A stretch of DNA of 64,000 nucleotides from positions 248,001-312,000 of the forward strand of contig NZ_CP075338.1 in the NCBI RefSeq assembly GCF_023278365.1, in the 5' to 3' direction. The stretch is from Epilithonimonas zeae (GTDB lineage Bacteria > Bacteroidota > Bacteroidia > Flavobacteriales > Weeksellaceae). Under the pieces are notes generated by a model. It saw only the letters and a program-made list of their open reading frames with translations. It was not told the origin of the DNA and did no database searches. How positions within the stretch are numbered: the first letter of the stretch is position 1; each line of letters begins with the position of its first letter. The position numbers and the translations under genes were made by a program. This document shows, piece by piece, positions 62,385 to 64,000 of this stretch.

Positions 62385-63914
62385 TTATTCTTTAATGATT
62401 TTGTATTTAGGAACCAATGATTTCATCACAAACCACGCAATCAGATAAGCCACTGCGCAGATTGAGAAAATAATCATATATCCTTTATCGATACCGTCTG
62501 AGATGACAGCACCGGAATTTTTCAATTGAATCAACAGATCATCAGGAAGCCTTGTATCCTTGAATTCAGGATATTTTTCTAAAAGTGGAATCCCGTCAAT
62601 AGTTGTCCAGGCTTTGTGGGCGTGGTCAAACAATAATCCAGAACCTTTATTAATAAGAAATGAACCGATTCCGCCAGCCATTCCACCGATTCCTGTAATC
62701 GTAGCAATTGCTTTTTTCGGGAACATATCGCCAACCGTTGAGAAAATATTAGCCGACCAAGCCTGGTGTGCTGCACCTGCGATTCCGATAATCAAAACCG
62801 GAAGCCAATAAGAGATAGTTCCCGCTGGTTGTGCCACTAAAGCTAATAATGGAAAGAAAGCGAAAATCAACATCGCACGCATTCTTCCTGCATAAGGATT
62901 CATTCCTTTTTTGTCTACAAAATATTTTGGAAGCCAGCCTCCGACAATGGAAACCAAGGTTATCATATACAAAACGAAGAGTGGTAATGCACTTTGCGTG
63001 CTATCCATTCCGTAAACTGAGCTCAAGTAAGCCGGAGTCCAGAACAGGTAAAACCACCAGACACCATCTGTCATAAATTTACCAAAGATAAAAGCCCAAG
63101 TCTGTCTGTATCCAAAAGCTTGTTTCAAGCTCATTTTTTTCTGAGGAACTTCTGTTGTTTCTTCTGCGACATCGTCCTGGTCCTGTTGGATGTAAGCCAA
63201 TTCGTGTTCGTTAACTTTCGGATGCTGATGAGGTTTTTTGTAATAGAAAATCCAAAGTCCCATCCAAACGAATCCAAGCGCACCAATGATGATAAAGGCC
63301 ATTTCCCAACCCATCGATTTAGCGATGAAAGGAATAGTAACTGGCGCAGCTAATGCACCAACAGTTGCCCCAGCATTGAAGATACTTGTAGAAAACGCTC
63401 TGTCTTTTTTAGGGAAATATTCTGCAGTGGTTTTAATCGCTGCAGGAAAGTTTCCCGCTTCACCAACCGCTAAAACAAATCTTGCAAAGATGAAAAGCGT
63501 CACACTTGTGCTTGTAACAAGCGATATATTGTTGAGAGTTCCAATGATTTCTTTTGATTCTGCAAATCCTACCAACCAGTTTCCTGTTAAGATTCCCGAA
63601 GTTGCAATACCACAGAATGCGTGTAAAATAGCTCCAATTGACCAAATGAAAATTGCCCAAAGAAATCCTTTTTTCGTATCCATCCAATCCACAAACTTTC
63701 CGGCAAACAACATACTTATTGCGTAAAAAATTGAGAACAATGCCGTGATGTTTCCATAATCATTATTATTCCAATGGAACTCGGGTTGGATAAAATCTTT
63801 CCAGGTCAAAGAAAGAACCTGCCTGTCAAGATAATTGATGGTCGTAGCAATGAACAGAAGTCCACAAATAGACCATCTGAAATTACTCGGTTTTAAGGAT
63901 TTGACTGAACTCAT
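62385..63914 (-). CDS. exuT: MFS hexuronate transporter
   Basis: 509 residues with 12 transmembrane helices of the ACS/MFS type: FRWSICGLLFIATTINYLDRQVLS, FVLAVGEAGNFPAAIKTTAEYFPKKDRA (the family's central motif) and GGWLPKYFVDKKGMNP. It is a proton-coupled importer of galacturonate and glucuronate. The protein is about 70 residues longer than E. coli ExuT, mainly from insertions around the first periplasmic loops and the C-terminus (KYPEFKDTRLPDDLL). Its position before uxaB supports hexuronates as cargo. Confidence 0.92.
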   Translation of the reverse strand: MSSVKSLKPSNFRWSICGLLFIATTINYLDRQVLSLTWKDFIQPEFHWNNNDYGNITALFSIFYAISMLFAGKFVDWMDTKKGFLWAIFIWSIGAILHAFCGIATSGILTGNWLVGFAESKEIIGTLNNISLVTSTSVTLFIFARFVLAVGEAGNFPAAIKTTAEYFPKKDRAFSTSIFNAGATVGALAAPVTIPFIAKSMGWEMAFIIIGALGFVWMGLWIFYYKKPHQHPKVNEHELAYIQQDQDDVAEETTEVPQKKMSLKQAFGYRQTWAFIFGKFMTDGVWWFYLFWTPAYLSSVYGMDSTQSALPLFVLYMITLVSIVGGWLPKYFVDKKGMNPYAGRMRAMLIFAFFPLLALVAQPAGTISYWLPVLIIGIAGAAHQAWSANIFSTVGDMFPKKAIATITGIGGMAGGIGSFLINKGSGLLFDHAHKAWTTIDGIPLLEKYPEFKDTRLPDDLLIQLKNSGAVISDGIDKGYMIIFSICAVAYLIAWFVMKSLVPKYKIIKE

Positions 63915-63943
63915 ATTGGTTTTAGGAATTTAGTTTTCAATAA

Positions 63944-64000
63944 TTATTTGATAGATTGGATGATGTCCAATACTTTTTTCGTTTCGTTTTCGATGGTTGT
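63944..64000 (-). CDS. C-terminal end of a gene running out of the window
   Basis: The last 18 codons read TTIENETKKVLDIIQSIK and a stop at 63946-63944. It is 29 bp upstream of exuT on the same strand, probably the previous gene of the uxa operon (for example an aldolase, kinase or isomerase of hexuronate breakdown). The fragment is too short to identify. Confidence 0.6.
   Translation of the reverse strand, partial: TTIENETKKVLDIIQSIK

Noticed and set aside
1-64000. CRISPR array
   Set aside because: No run of regularly spaced identical repeats with unique spacers was seen; the repeats present are dispersed intergenic elements.

Overview
The window reads as chromosomal DNA from a low-GC Bacteroidota of class Flavobacteriia, most like Chryseobacterium or Epilithonimonas (Weeksellaceae). 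The evidence is SusC/SusD transport, type IX secretion (T9SS) C-terminal sorting tails, a hybrid two-component regulator, Bacteroidota-type TAnnTTTG -7 promoter elements, a ligase-associated DNA-repair cluster and dispersed intergenic repeats of a kind I associate with Chryseobacterium. The genus is an inference from memory, not from a search.

Layout. 1-7.1 kb: the 3' part of a giant RHS/YD-repeat protein whose variable C-terminus carries an HEGIH zinc-protease-like motif, followed 7 nt later by a small exported protein that could be its immunity partner. 7.2-8.5 kb: an IS3-family element with a -1 frameshift site, followed by a short gene remnant. 8.6-31.6 kb: a polysaccharide utilisation locus (PUL). 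Its minus-strand arm encodes a PKD/CBM surface lipoprotein, two GH3 enzymes, a GH-A-like (agarase-type) hydrolase and a T9SS-secreted binding protein. Its plus-strand arm encodes an SDR mannonate/fructuronate oxidoreductase, mannonate dehydratase UxuA, a hybrid two-component regulator, SusC, SusD, a GH2 beta-glucuronidase with the NxK glucuronate-binding motif, and a GH5 lipoprotein. 32-33.6 kb: a tyrosine recombinase beside tRNA-Ser(TGA). 34-36.7 kb: acyl-CoA dehydrogenase, a cold-shock protein and a SemiSWEET. 36.7-43 kb: the ligase-associated DNA damage response set (PdeM, Lhr-like helicase, ATP-dependent DNA ligase, MBL-fold exonuclease). 43-44.8 kb: a TetR-controlled membrane/rhodanese operon. 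44.9-50.6 kb: stress-type flavin/SDR enzymes and two AraC/SDR pairs. 50.7-58 kb: a cobalamin-riboswitch-led B12 uptake operon (BtuB, a BtuG-like propeller lipoprotein, a PKD lipoprotein, a T9SS DUF5074-like protein). 58-59 kb: lipoate-protein ligase. 59.1-64 kb: the galacturonate branch (UxaA, UxaB, ExuT).

How the genes fit together. The PUL enzymes should release glucuronate and glucose-type sugars from a beta-glucuronate-decorated glycan. The SDR and UxuA then take fructuronate to 2-keto-3-deoxygluconate, and the distant uxaA-uxaB-exuT cluster does the matching job for galacturonate. The glucuronate isomerase both branches need is not in the window.

The most interesting unannotated signal is a 28-bp motif: ACATTW-type half, ACCCC core, A-rich spacer, AYATTT-type half, with half-sites 22 bp apart. 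It occurs upstream of four PUL transcription units (9535-9562, 17308-17335, 17621-17648, 23999-24026). In each case its end lies 28-29 nt from the first base of a -7-like element. It is a strong candidate for the operator of the locus's own hybrid regulator.
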